Below are positions 1 through 8,065 of a stretch of DNA of 64,000 nucleotides, piece after piece. A model generated the notes under the pieces. That model ran no database searches. It was not told the DNA's origin and saw only the letters and a list, made by a program, of their open reading frames with translations. The position numbers and the translations under genes were made by a program. Origin of the DNA: JBLMYQ01 sp050260055 (GTDB lineage Bacteria; Bacillota; Clostridia; Acetivibrionales; UBA4821); NCBI GenBank assembly GCA_050260055.1, contig JBLNBO010000022.1, forward strand, positions 251,044-315,043. The letters are read 5' to 3'. Positions within the stretch are counted from its first letter, which is position 1, and each line of letters opens with the position of its first letter.

Positions 1-1
1 A

Positions 2-109
2 CAAAAAGGCTTTAATGCTCCCACGGTTGATAATGAAGCCTGTATCAAGTGCGGGAAATGTGCTCTATACTGTCCTATGAGGGCATTGCAGATGAAAGAG
101 CAATCATAG
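2..109 (+). CDS. 4Fe-4S ferredoxin-type protein, C-terminal end (partial)
   Basis: Only the last 35 codons lie in the window and the start is upstream of base 1. The visible tail carries the cysteine pattern CIKCGKCALYCP, the CxxCxxCxxxCP signature that binds a [4Fe-4S] cluster, and stops at TAG 107-109. It could be a small ferredoxin or the C-terminal domain of a larger iron-sulfur protein; the fragment cannot distinguish these. A good sigma-A promoter for ispE begins three bases after the stop, so the two are probably separate transcription units. Confidence 0.8.
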   Translation, partial: QKGFNAPTVDNEACIKCGKCALYCPMRALQMKEQS

Positions 110-111
110 AT

Positions 112-140
112 TTGAAACCATTAAGTTAAAATGATAGAAT
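112..140 (+). promoter_or_regulatory. Sigma-A promoter for ispE
   Basis: TTGAAA at 112-117, a 17-base spacer, then TAGAAT at 135-140. The predicted start is about 40 bases ahead of the ispE initiation codon. This is a match by eye to the vegetative consensus, not a mapped start. Confidence 0.6.
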
Positions 141-185
141 TTTAATTAAATCAAGCTGCAAATAATTTTTTCGGAAAGGATAATT

Positions 186-1037
186 ATGAACGAAATAACC
201 ATTTCTAATTCTGCAAAGATTAATCTTTACCTTGATGTAGTTGGCAAGAGGCCGGATGGCTATCATGAGCTGCAAATGGTTATGCAAAAGATAAGCCTTT
301 ATGATGAAATTTATGTTTCAAAAGTTAAGTCAGGAATTGAAGTAACTTGCGACAAGGAGCATATACCAACAGGTGAAAAAAATATTGCGTATAAAGCAGC
401 AAAAATGTTTAAAGATAAGCTTGATATTAAAGACGGAGTGAAGATTCATATCAATAAGAAGATTCCAGATGGTGCTGGATTAGGAGGTGGAAGCTCGGAT
501 GCTTCTGCTGTTTTGATGGCCATGAATGAACTTTTTGAAATGTATCTTCAAAAAGAAGAATTGATTGACATTGGTAAAGCAGTTGGGGCGGATGTTCCAT
601 TTGGATTGTTTTACGGGACAGCTCTTGCAGAAGGAATAGGGGAGAAACTTACAAGAATTAAAATGAATGCAAGACCTTATGTTGTTTTAGTTAAGCCTGA
701 GTTTAGTGTTTCAACTGCCAATGTTTACAGCCGATATAAGGTTCATAAAAGGCCGGAGCAGTTTAGTGTTGAAGGTATAATTAAAGCACTGGATACTGGG
801 GATATTAATGATATTGGAAAGAATCTTTACAATTCGCTAGAAACAGTTACTTGTATAGATTTTCCTGAAATAAATGATATAAAGCAAAAACTTATTGAGC
901 AAGGAGCAAAAGGTTCATTAATGTCTGGAAGCGGCTCGGCGGTTTTCGGAATTTTTGATGACCGTCAGTTTGCTGAAATAAGCTGCTCAGTATTTAAAGA
1001 AAAAAACAAGCAAGTATTCTTAGTAGAGCTAGTTTAA
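186..1037 (+). CDS. ispE: 4-diphosphocytidyl-2-C-methyl-D-erythritol kinase
   Basis: This GHMP-family kinase phosphorylates the 2-hydroxyl of CDP-methylerythritol with ATP, the fourth step of the cytosolic MEP isoprenoid pathway. The 283-residue protein has the expected family length. It shows the N-terminal SAKINLYL segment with the likely catalytic Lys11, the glycine-rich ATP loop PDGAGLGGGSSDAS at 94-107, the likely catalytic Asp136 in GADVPFG, and the C-terminal GHMP motif MSGSGSAVF. The ATG follows GGAAAGGA at a good distance. It has its own upstream promoter and appears monocistronic. The function is well supported by the family motifs. Confidence 0.96.
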   Translation: MNEITISNSAKINLYLDVVGKRPDGYHELQMVMQKISLYDEIYVSKVKSGIEVTCDKEHIPTGEKNIAYKAAKMFKDKLDIKDGVKIHINKKIPDGAGLGGGSSDASAVLMAMNELFEMYLQKEELIDIGKAVGADVPFGLFYGTALAEGIGEKLTRIKMNARPYVVLVKPEFSVSTANVYSRYKVHKRPEQFSVEGIIKALDTGDINDIGKNLYNSLETVTCIDFPEINDIKQKLIEQGAKGSLMSGSGSAVFGIFDDRQFAEISCSVFKEKNKQVFLVELV

Positions 1038-1118
1038 ATTTATTCAAATATTTAATAATAGAAAGTTGATAGTATTATTTAAATCAAATTATTTATAAAA
1101 GAAAAAATGATTCGCGAG

Positions 1119-1221
1119 TATAAATTCACAGCCATAAAAGAATACATCTAAGCTGGATGTTTCGAGTCTTACTATTTAGAAAGGACCTCAGAAATATTCA
1201 GCGATGCTGTCTGAATTTATA
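1119..1221. repeat. Long imperfect palindrome / leader hairpin
   Basis: The arms pair in order from the outside: TATAAATTC (1119-1127) with GAATTTATA (1213-1221), ACAGC (1128-1132) with GCTGT (1206-1210), AT with AT, GAATA (1140-1144) with TATTC (1195-1199), and TCT with AGA. The ordered, nearly collinear pairing over about 100 bases is more than AT-rich chance would usually give. It may be an RNA leader structure or a palindromic intergenic repeat. Confidence 0.5.
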
Positions 1222-1305
1222 TGAGTAAATTTGTTTTTTCTTTTAATTTTCTTATTAAATCTATTGGAATCCCGCTCTTTTTTGTTGTACTCATAGACTC
1301 AATAT

Positions 1306-1335
1306 CCCCAGCATAAAATTAATTATGAACTGGGG
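1306..1335 (+). promoter_or_regulatory. Hairpin sequestering the ribosome binding site of the cotS-like gene
   Basis: CCCCAG (1306-1311) pairs with CTGGGG (1330-1335), and the adjacent CATAA (1312-1316) pairs with TTATG (1323-1327), leaving a six-base loop and a two-base bulge. The right arm is the G-rich Shine-Dalgarno sequence (1332-1336) of the gene starting at 1344. When folded, the ribosome site is masked, so translation could be controlled by melting or by a competing upstream structure. Confidence 0.55.
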
Positions 1336-1343
1336 GTATGTGA

Positions 1344-2342
1344 ATGATTATATCTGATGCAGTGCAGCTTAGTGAGCGTTTTGGATTTCAAGGTGATGCA
1401 AGTGTCGTTAGAGATATGTGTAGAGTTCTGACATCAAAAGGGCAGATATGTATAAAAAAGGTAGGATACGGCATTGATAGGCTGATTTTTATACATAATG
1501 CTAAAGAATATCTGGTTAGAAATGGATTCAATCTGATTGATAGATTCTATTCTTCTCCTGATGGCAATCCATATATTGTTTTAAATGAAGAAGTATTTGT
1601 TGCTGTCGATTGGATAAATGGAAGAGAATGCGACTTTAAGAAACAGGAAGATGTCAGAATTGCAGCCCAAACACTTGCAAATTTCCATAATGGAGTTGAA
1701 GGATATATTCCTGCGACAGGCACTAAATCGCGCGATGAACTGGGATTACTCCCAGCTACTCTTAAAAAGAGAAGCGAAGAATTAATAAGGTTAAAGAAAG
1801 TAGCACAAAAAAGCAGAAATAGATTTGATTTTTTATTTATTGATAATGTGGATTTTTTTATTGAAAAGAGTCTTTCATCAATAGAAGTAATGTATTCTCC
1901 AGCTTATTCAAGAATTGTTGAAAAAGCAAAAGAAAATAAAGAATACTGCCATAGGGATTATTCATTTCATAATCTCGCGTTCGACAGCAATGAAAATCTT
2001 CATTTGCAAAACTTTGATTATTTTTGTGCTGAAGTAAAGATATATGATGTTGCAAGCTTTCTACGAAAAATCATGGGTGAATATAATTGGAATGTTGATG
2101 TTGCATTACGGGTTGTAAATTGGTATGATACAATCAGCAAAATTGATAAGGATGAAATAGCTGCACTTGTTGCATTGATGGAGTTTCCACAGAAATTCTG
2201 GAGAATTGCAAATCGCTATTATAACAGCAGAAGAACGCGCCCAGAAAACGGTTTTTATAATAAGCTAATGGACGTAATTCGAGAAAAAGAAGTTTACAGG
2301 GATTTTACTACAAAGTTTAAGAACCAGTTAGGAATGCATTAA
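1344..2342 (+). CDS. CotS-family spore coat protein (kinase-like fold)
   Basis: The 332-residue protein has the protein-kinase/aminoglycoside-phosphotransferase fold of the CotS/YtaA spore coat family. The catalytic-loop equivalent is CHRDYSFHN and the metal-binding DFG-equivalent is LQNFDY. These proteins associate with the coat of the forming spore in Bacillus and Clostridia; any phosphotransfer substrate is unknown. The start is set by GGGGG seven bases upstream, which is buried in a hairpin. The gene ends 17 bases before gcvT in the same direction, so it probably heads the same transcript, an odd pairing of a spore protein with glycine catabolism. Confidence 0.75.
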   Translation: MIISDAVQLSERFGFQGDASVVRDMCRVLTSKGQICIKKVGYGIDRLIFIHNAKEYLVRNGFNLIDRFYSSPDGNPYIVLNEEVFVAVDWINGRECDFKKQEDVRIAAQTLANFHNGVEGYIPATGTKSRDELGLLPATLKKRSEELIRLKKVAQKSRNRFDFLFIDNVDFFIEKSLSSIEVMYSPAYSRIVEKAKENKEYCHRDYSFHNLAFDSNENLHLQNFDYFCAEVKIYDVASFLRKIMGEYNWNVDVALRVVNWYDTISKIDKDEIAALVALMEFPQKFWRIANRYYNSRRTRPENGFYNKLMDVIREKEVYRDFTTKFKNQLGMH

Positions 2343-2358
2343 AAAACTAAGGAGTGAC

Positions 2359-3480
2359 TTGAGAGTGGACAATTTATTAAAAACACCTTTATTTGAGCTT
2401 TATGAGGAGTACGGAGGAAAGGTTGTAGACTTTGCAGGATGGGCACTTCCAGTTCAGTTTTCTGGAATAATTGAGGAACACAAGGCTGTTAGAACCAATG
2501 CAGGATTATTTGATGTTTCTCATATGGGTGAAATCCTGGTTTTTGGTGAAGGGGCAACCGAATTTCTTGATTTTCTTTTGGCGAATGATATCTCTTCGCT
2601 AAAAAACGGAAAAATAAGATATGCTCATATGTGCAATAATAATGGCGGTGTAGTTGATGACATTTTAGTATACAAGCTTAGTTTTGATGAGTATTTACTT
2701 GTTGTAAATGCTTCTAACATTGAAAAAGATTTTAAATGGATTAAAAGTAAAGCACCTAATGAAGTTTTTATAGAAAATGTATCACAACAATTTGCCCAAT
2801 TAGCTCTACAAGGTCCTAAAGCTGTGGAAATTCTGTCGAAGCTGACTGATTCTGGCCTATCTTCCATGAAATATTATTCTTTTGAAAGAGATGTATTTGT
2901 ATCTGGCTTTAAATGTATTATTTCGAGAACAGGTTATACAGGGGAAGACGGTTTCGAGATTTATTGCGCTCCAAAAGATGCTCCAAATTTATGGCGAAAA
3001 ATTTTAGAAACTGGTAATGATTTCGGGGCTGTTCCTGTAGGGTTAGGAGCAAGAGATACACTAAGGTTTGAAGCATGTATGCCATTATATGGTCATGAAC
3101 TTGATGAAGATATTACACCTTTGGAAGCAGGACTTGAAAGATATGTAAAACTGGACAAGCCGGATTTCATTGGAAAGAAAGCACTTAAAGAGCAAAGGCA
3201 GAATGGTATACCTCGTATACTAATTGGAATAGAAATGATTGAAAGGGGAATACCAAGAGGAGGATATTCAGTAATTCTAAATCAAAAAGCAATTGGAAAA
3301 GTTACCACTGGCTCGTATTGCCCAACGGCTAATAAGAATCTTGCGCTAGCTTTTGTTGATGTGAAAAGAGTTTCAGTTGGAGATAATGGCAAGCCGCTTG
3401 AAGGACAAGAATTATATATTGAAATACGAGAAAAGAATGTTATGGCCAAAACTGTTATAACACCATTTTACAGGAGGTAG
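2359..3480 (+). CDS. gcvT: Aminomethyltransferase, glycine cleavage T protein
   Basis: The T protein transfers the methylene group from aminomethyl-lipoyl H protein to tetrahydrofolate and releases ammonia. The 373-residue length and the sequence throughout (FDVSHMGEILVFG near the N-terminus, SRTGYTGEDGFEIY near the middle, GLGARDTLRFEACMPLYGHE) fit the family. The start is TTG at 2359 or GTG at 2365; GGAG at 2351-2354 is rather close to the first and slightly far from the second. The stop overlaps the ribosome site of the following amidohydrolase. Part of the gcv operon. Confidence 0.96.
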   Translation: MRVDNLLKTPLFELYEEYGGKVVDFAGWALPVQFSGIIEEHKAVRTNAGLFDVSHMGEILVFGEGATEFLDFLLANDISSLKNGKIRYAHMCNNNGGVVDDILVYKLSFDEYLLVVNASNIEKDFKWIKSKAPNEVFIENVSQQFAQLALQGPKAVEILSKLTDSGLSSMKYYSFERDVFVSGFKCIISRTGYTGEDGFEIYCAPKDAPNLWRKILETGNDFGAVPVGLGARDTLRFEACMPLYGHELDEDITPLEAGLERYVKLDKPDFIGKKALKEQRQNGIPRILIGIEMIERGIPRGGYSVILNQKAIGKVTTGSYCPTANKNLALAFVDVKRVSVGDNGKPLEGQELYIEIREKNVMAKTVITPFYRR

Positions 3481-3484
3481 AAAA

Positions 3485-4291
3485 GTGGTTATAGATGCGC
3501 ATACTCACATATTCAATCAAGATAGTCTAAATGAGTATCTTGGGAAATACCCATCCGATGTTTTTGTTTGTATAAGATTTATAAAGGATTTTTGTGGAGG
3601 AGCATTTGAAGGTAGGGATGAAGAACTTGATCATTTTGTAGAGTCTAATCCTAATGCTTTTCTGGTTGAGAGTATAGATTTTGAAGTTAATATTCTTAGC
3701 CAGATTGAAGAGCTAACAGCTAAAATGGAAAGTAGTAATAACATTAAGGGGATAAAGCTTTATCCTGGATATCAACATTTCTTTCCTTATAATGAAAGAT
3801 TATTACCTGCTTATGTATTTGCACATGAGCAGAATATCCCAGTAATTTTACATTCAGGAGCAGTATATCAATATGAAAACAGCCAAGCACAGCTTCAATA
3901 TGTAAATCCAATCTATGTTGATGAGGCAGCTACAAGATATCCAGATACAAAATTCATAATTACTCATTTCGGATTTCCATATATTATGGAGACTGCAATG
4001 GTTCTAAACAAGAATAATAATGTATATGCCGATATTTCAGGTATGCTGGATGAAGATACATATGAAATATTTAAACAAGATATAAAAAGAGCGTTGAAAT
4101 ATTACCCTGGAATTACAAATCAGATTCTTTTTGGGACAGATTTTATTGGCAATGATACATATCTTAATGAGGTTGAGTTATATGTAAAACTGGTTGAAGA
4201 ACTTTTTGAAAATGTAGAAGAACGTGAAGCGGTATTTTTTAAAAATGCACAGAAGGTGTTTAATTTAGCTGACAATTCACAAGAGGGTTAA
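3485..4291 (+). CDS. Amidohydrolase-family metal-dependent hydrolase
   Basis: The 268-residue protein is a TIM-barrel amidohydrolase of the COG2159 type. Metal-ligand motifs appear in the expected order: DAHTH at the N-terminus, ILHSG, ITHFG, and FGTDF near the C-terminus. It starts with GTG, preceded by AGGAGG that overlaps the end of gcvT, so it is translationally tied to the gcv operon, lying between gcvT and gcvH. The substrate cannot be deduced. Its position suggests a role linked to one-carbon or amino acid breakdown, but that is inference from context only. Confidence 0.8.
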   Translation: MVIDAHTHIFNQDSLNEYLGKYPSDVFVCIRFIKDFCGGAFEGRDEELDHFVESNPNAFLVESIDFEVNILSQIEELTAKMESSNNIKGIKLYPGYQHFFPYNERLLPAYVFAHEQNIPVILHSGAVYQYENSQAQLQYVNPIYVDEAATRYPDTKFIITHFGFPYIMETAMVLNKNNNVYADISGMLDEDTYEIFKQDIKRALKYYPGITNQILFGTDFIGNDTYLNEVELYVKLVEELFENVEEREAVFFKNAQKVFNLADNSQEG

Positions 4292-4332
4292 TTATCATTT
4301 ACAACTTGTTACTATTTTATTAGGAGGGTTTT

Positions 4333-4698
4333 ATGGATATTAAATTTGCAAGCACACATGAATGGGCTAAAGTTGAAGAGAGAAAAGCCTATATAGGAAT
4401 TTCCGACCATGCACAGCATTCAATGGGAGATATTGTTTTTGTTGAAATGCCTGAGAAGGGAAAACTAATAAAAGCAGGTGATTCAATTGGAGTAGTTGAA
4501 TCTGTTAAGGCAGTATCTGATGTTTATACTCCGCTTAGCGGCAAAGTCTTAGAAATAAATGAAGGACTGTTGGATGAACCTGAAAAGATTAATCAGGCAC
4601 CATATGAAAGCTGGCTGATTGCAATTGAAATGAGTGAACCAACCGAATTCGAAAAAATGTTGACAAAAGAACAGTATGAAGATTTGTGCAAGGAATAA
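4333..4698 (+). CDS. gcvH: Glycine cleavage system H protein
   Basis: This lipoyl carrier shuttles the aminomethyl group between the P and T proteins. The 121-residue length is typical. The lipoylated residue is Lys59 in GVVESVKAVSDVY, and the N-terminal HEWAK and IGISDHAQ segments are family hallmarks. The ATG is preceded by TAGGAGGG. It sits 41 bases after the amidohydrolase and 45 before gcvPA in one run of genes. The lipoylation enzymes and the L protein are not in this window. Confidence 0.97.
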   Translation: MDIKFASTHEWAKVEERKAYIGISDHAQHSMGDIVFVEMPEKGKLIKAGDSIGVVESVKAVSDVYTPLSGKVLEINEGLLDEPEKINQAPYESWLIAIEMSEPTEFEKMLTKEQYEDLCKE

Positions 4699-4743
4699 AA
4701 TTTCAAAATGGCAAATGGTACTATTTAAAAGGGGTATTTATTT

Positions 4744-6105
4744 ATGAATTCTTATATTCCAATAACAGATAATGATAAAAAAGAAATGCTTAGAGAGATA
4801 GGAATAAATGAAGTCGAGGAACTTTTTAAAGATATTCCAGAAGAAATCAAATTAAACAGAAATCTTAAACTTCCGCCTAAAAAATCAGAAATGGATACTA
4901 AAAGATATTTTAAAGATCTGAGTGCAAAAAATGCCTCGGACTTTTTATGCTTCAGGGGAGCTGGAGCATATAACCACTTTATACCGGCTGCAGTAAAACA
5001 TGTTATAACACGTTCCGAATTTTATACTGCATACACGCCATATCAGCCTGAAATTAGTCAGGGGACCCTTCAGACCATATTTGAATACCAAACAATGATT
5101 TGTGAGCTTACAGGAATGGATGCTTCAAATGCTTCTGTTTATGATGGCGCAACAGCTGCGGCAGAAGCTGCTTTTATGTGTGCTGATATAACCGGCAGGA
5201 GCAAGATTCTTGTTTCTTCAACTGTTAATCCTGAAACTAGAAAGGTACTTGATACTTATTGTAAAGCACACGGCCTTGAAATTGTTAAATTAAATTATAG
5301 AGATGGGATAACTGATATTGAGGAATTAAAAGAGAAAGCAAACAATGACACTGCCGGGGTTATTATTCAAAGCCCGAATTTCTTCGGATGTATAGAACCA
5401 TGCAAAGATATGTTTGAATTTGTTCATAATAGTGGCGGAATATCAGTTATGAGTGTTAATCCTATTTCCATGGGCATACTAAAGACACCTGGCGAGCTAG
5501 GTGCGGATATTGCGGTTGGAGATGGTCAGCCTTTGGGAAATCCGCTTTCATTTGGAGGACCATATGTTGGGTTTATGGCAGTAAAAGAGAAGTTTGTAAG
5601 AAAACTGCCTGGAAGAATTGTTGGTCAAACTGTTGATTTAGAAGGTAAAAGAGGGTTCGTATTAACCCTGCAGGCAAGAGAACAGCATATAAGGAGAGAA
5701 AAAGCAAGCTCGAATATATGCTCAAATCAAGCATTGAATGCACTTGCAGTTGGAGTATATCTAAGTTCGATAGGTAAAAAAGGGTTAAAACAAATTGCAG
5801 AAATTTGTGCGCAAAAAGCCAGATACATGGCTGAAAAGATATCAAAACTTAAAGGATTTTCAGTAGTATTTTCTAAATCATACTTTCATGAGTTTGTTAT
5901 AAAAAGTGAAAAGCCGGTAAATGAGATTAATAAAATACTAGCTGATAAAGGTATTATTGGCGGGTATGAATTGGAAAAGGATTATCCTGAACTCAAAAAT
6001 TGCGTTTTGTATTGTGTTACTGAGATGAATTCAAAGGAAGACATCGAAAAACTAGTTGACAGTTTAAAGTTGACAGTTGACAGTAAAACTACTTCATTAT
6101 TTTGA
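4744..6105 (+). CDS. gcvPA: Glycine dehydrogenase (decarboxylating) subunit 1
   Basis: This is the N-terminal half of the P protein, split into two genes as in many Firmicutes. With GcvPB it forms the PLP enzyme that decarboxylates glycine and loads the aminomethyl group onto GcvH. The N-terminal MNSYIPITDNDKKEML and the central ASVYDGATAAAEA are family-typical. The last roughly 15 codons are written in a tandem heptad repeat (6054-6088), giving the odd tail VDSLKLTVDSKTTSLF, probably a repeat-derived extension. The stop lies 10 bases before the gcvPB start. Confidence 0.96.
   Translation: MNSYIPITDNDKKEMLREIGINEVEELFKDIPEEIKLNRNLKLPPKKSEMDTKRYFKDLSAKNASDFLCFRGAGAYNHFIPAAVKHVITRSEFYTAYTPYQPEISQGTLQTIFEYQTMICELTGMDASNASVYDGATAAAEAAFMCADITGRSKILVSSTVNPETRKVLDTYCKAHGLEIVKLNYRDGITDIEELKEKANNDTAGVIIQSPNFFGCIEPCKDMFEFVHNSGGISVMSVNPISMGILKTPGELGADIAVGDGQPLGNPLSFGGPYVGFMAVKEKFVRKLPGRIVGQTVDLEGKRGFVLTLQAREQHIRREKASSNICSNQALNALAVGVYLSSIGKKGLKQIAEICAQKARYMAEKISKLKGFSVVFSKSYFHEFVIKSEKPVNEINKILADKGIIGGYELEKDYPELKNCVLYCVTEMNSKEDIEKLVDSLKLTVDSKTTSLF
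6054..6088 (+). repeat. Heptad tandem repeat, AGTTGAC type, inside gcvPA
   Basis: Five consecutive 7-base units beginning AGT, three of them exactly AGTTGAC, occupy the last coding stretch of gcvPA. The same unit recurs in non-coding DNA at 15800-15820 and, degenerated, at 34862-34882 and 47421-47441. The run stays open in the gcvPA frame and determines the C-terminal residues. Confidence 0.75.
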
Positions 6106-6115
6106 GAGGTGAGTT

Positions 6116-7558
6116 ATGGAGCTTATTTTTGAACTTAGTAAGGAAGGCAAGATTGGAACCAATCTTCCGGAATTTGATATAGAAGCGCAGCAGCTTAATA
6201 TGCCTCTTTCCTATTGGAGGCAGGAAGAGCCAGCGCTTCCAGAGGTAAGTGAGGTTGATGTCGTAAGGCATTATACTGCGCTTTCATTAAGGAACCATGG
6301 CGTTGATAACGGTTTTTATCCTTTGGGTTCTTGTACAATGAAATACAATCCAAAGATTAATGAGGATATCGCGCAGCTGGATGGATTTACAAATATACAT
6401 CCTTATGCACCAGAGACTCTTTCTCAGGGTGCGCTTGAGGTTATGTATAACATGGATAAAATCCTAAGCGAAATTACAGGTATGGACAGAGTCTCCCTTC
6501 AGCCAGCGGCTGGAGCACATGGTGAGCTTACAGGAGTTATGATTATTAAGGCATATCATGAAGCAAGAGGAGATTATAAAAGAAAAAAGATAATAGTACC
6601 TGATTCTGCTCATGGAACTAATCCTGCAACGGCTTCGATGGTAGAATATGAAATCATTGAGGTTAAGTCAAATGAAAATGGCGGAGTTGATATAGAAAGC
6701 CTAAAGCAGGTTGTTGGTGCGGATACAGCCGGATTAATGCTTACAAATCCAAATACTTTAGGGCTTTTCGATGAAAATATAGTAGAAATCAGCAAAATTA
6801 TTCATGAAGCTGGCGGACTTGTATATTATGATGGCGCAAACCTGAATGCAGTAATGGGAATAACAAGGCCTGGGGATATGGGATTTGATGTTGTGCATAT
6901 AAACCTGCATAAAACATTTTCTACGCCACATGGCGGAGGAGGGCCGGGAAGCGGCCCGGTTGGAGTCAAAAAGCATCTTGAGCCGTTTTTGCCTTTGCCT
7001 TTAGTTGACAAGAAAGATGATAAATATATTTTTGATTATGATAGACCGCAGTCAATAGGAAAAGTAAAATCCTTTTATGGAAATTTCAATGTTATATTAA
7101 AAGCTTATGCGTATATACTTACGATGGGTCCGGATGGCTTGAGAGAAGTAAGCGAAACTGCTGTCTTAAATGCGAATTATCTTATGGCTAAATTAAAAGA
7201 CAAATATAATCTTCCGTATTCAAGATTTTGCAAGCATGAATTTGTACTAGCAGGGTTAAAAGAGAAAAATGAGGGACTTTCAACTATTGACACTGCAAAA
7301 AGGCTTATAGATTATGGAATTCATCCTCCGACAATCTATTTCCCGCTTATTGTTAAAGAGGCAATGATGATTGAGCCAACCGAAACAGAGTCTAAAGAGA
7401 CATTAGATGAATTCGTTGAGATTATGAATAAAATTGCAGATGAAGCTGTCAATTCTCCGGAGTTACTAAAAGAAGCACCGCACAATACTCCGGTAAGAAG
7501 GTTAAATGAAACACAAGCAGCAAGACAGCCTATATTGAGATGGAAAAAAGAAGATTAA
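6116..7558 (+). CDS. gcvPB: Glycine dehydrogenase (decarboxylating) subunit 2
   Basis: This is the C-terminal half of the split P protein and carries the PLP-binding lysine, Lys266 in INLHKTFSTPHGGGGPGSG, followed by the conserved glycine-rich loop. The 480-residue length is normal for the family. PLSYWRQEEPALPEV near the N-terminus and YPLGSCTMKYNPK at 69-80 are also conserved. The ribosome site GAGAGGTGAG precedes the ATG. It is the last gene of the operon; its stop codon lies within the left arm of a strong convergent terminator. Confidence 0.97.
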   Translation: MELIFELSKEGKIGTNLPEFDIEAQQLNMPLSYWRQEEPALPEVSEVDVVRHYTALSLRNHGVDNGFYPLGSCTMKYNPKINEDIAQLDGFTNIHPYAPETLSQGALEVMYNMDKILSEITGMDRVSLQPAAGAHGELTGVMIIKAYHEARGDYKRKKIIVPDSAHGTNPATASMVEYEIIEVKSNENGGVDIESLKQVVGADTAGLMLTNPNTLGLFDENIVEISKIIHEAGGLVYYDGANLNAVMGITRPGDMGFDVVHINLHKTFSTPHGGGGPGSGPVGVKKHLEPFLPLPLVDKKDDKYIFDYDRPQSIGKVKSFYGNFNVILKAYAYILTMGPDGLREVSETAVLNANYLMAKLKDKYNLPYSRFCKHEFVLAGLKEKNEGLSTIDTAKRLIDYGIHPPTIYFPLIVKEAMMIEPTETESKETLDEFVEIMNKIADEAVNSPELLKEAPHNTPVRRLNETQAARQPILRWKKED

Positions 7559-7593
7559 AAAAACTGACTTATGTCAGTTTTTTTAATCTTCTT
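7548..7593. terminator. Bidirectional terminator between gcvPB and the HMA protein gene
   Basis: A perfect 21-bp stem (7548-7568 with 7573-7593) closes a four-base TTAT loop and includes a run of seven A and seven T, so it works for both converging genes. It overlaps the gcvPB stop codon and touches the stop codon of the minus-strand gene. Confidence 0.92.
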
Positions 7594-7796
7594 CAATTAA
7601 CTTCATATCCTGCTTTTCGTATTACTTTTTTTATTTCTTCAGGGTTAGTTCTCTGATTATCATAAGTTACACTTGCATTTCGTGTTTTAAAGTCAAAAGA
7701 AACATCTGTTACTCCAACAGTAGTTAAGGCACTTTTTATCTTGCCTGCACATGATTCGCATGTCATTCCCGGGATGTTGAATTCTAAAATATCCAT
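7593..7796 (-). CDS. Heavy-metal-associated (HMA) domain protein, CopZ-like
   Basis: The 67-residue protein is a single ferredoxin-like HMA domain with the metal-binding motif GMTCESC (Cys13 and Cys16). Such proteins act as cytosolic copper chaperones or as detached P-type ATPase domains. The start is the ATG at 7796, because GGAGG lies five bases upstream; a GTG five codons earlier overlaps that site. No copper ATPase or CsoR repressor is nearby, so the partner and even the metal remain open. Confidence 0.85.
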   Translation of the reverse strand: MDILEFNIPGMTCESCAGKIKSALTTVGVTDVSFDFKTRNASVTYDNQRTNPEEIKKVIRKAGYEVN

Positions 7797-8065
7797 AAAA
7801 TCCTCCACATCAGCAAATTGAAAATTTATTATTGGTAACTGATAATTATAAGACCAAAAACTTATAGCTTAGGATTTGTAGTTTCTTTTTTTTTATGTAC
7901 GAATTTTGGTGCTCATTAGAAAGAACTTTAGAAAATAATCAAGTTGCAGTTTTGCATTTAAAAAGCTTATAATTAATTTGACGGAATTAGATGAAGTACA
8001 GATTCTGAAATAATTAAATTTATGATTTTAACTGTCAAATTTACACTATTTTTTGGAGGGTTTCT

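Larger units (their letters stand above)
1038..1343 (+). promoter_or_regulatory. 306-base non-coding leader before the cotS-like/gcv operon
   Basis: The gap has no coding potential. A possible promoter is TTGATA near 1065 followed about 18 bases later by TATTTA. A long imperfect hairpin covers 1119-1221 (separate entry), and a second hairpin covers the ribosome binding site of the next gene at 1306-1335. I looked for the glycine riboswitch that often precedes gcvT and found no recognisable core. Confidence 0.4.
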
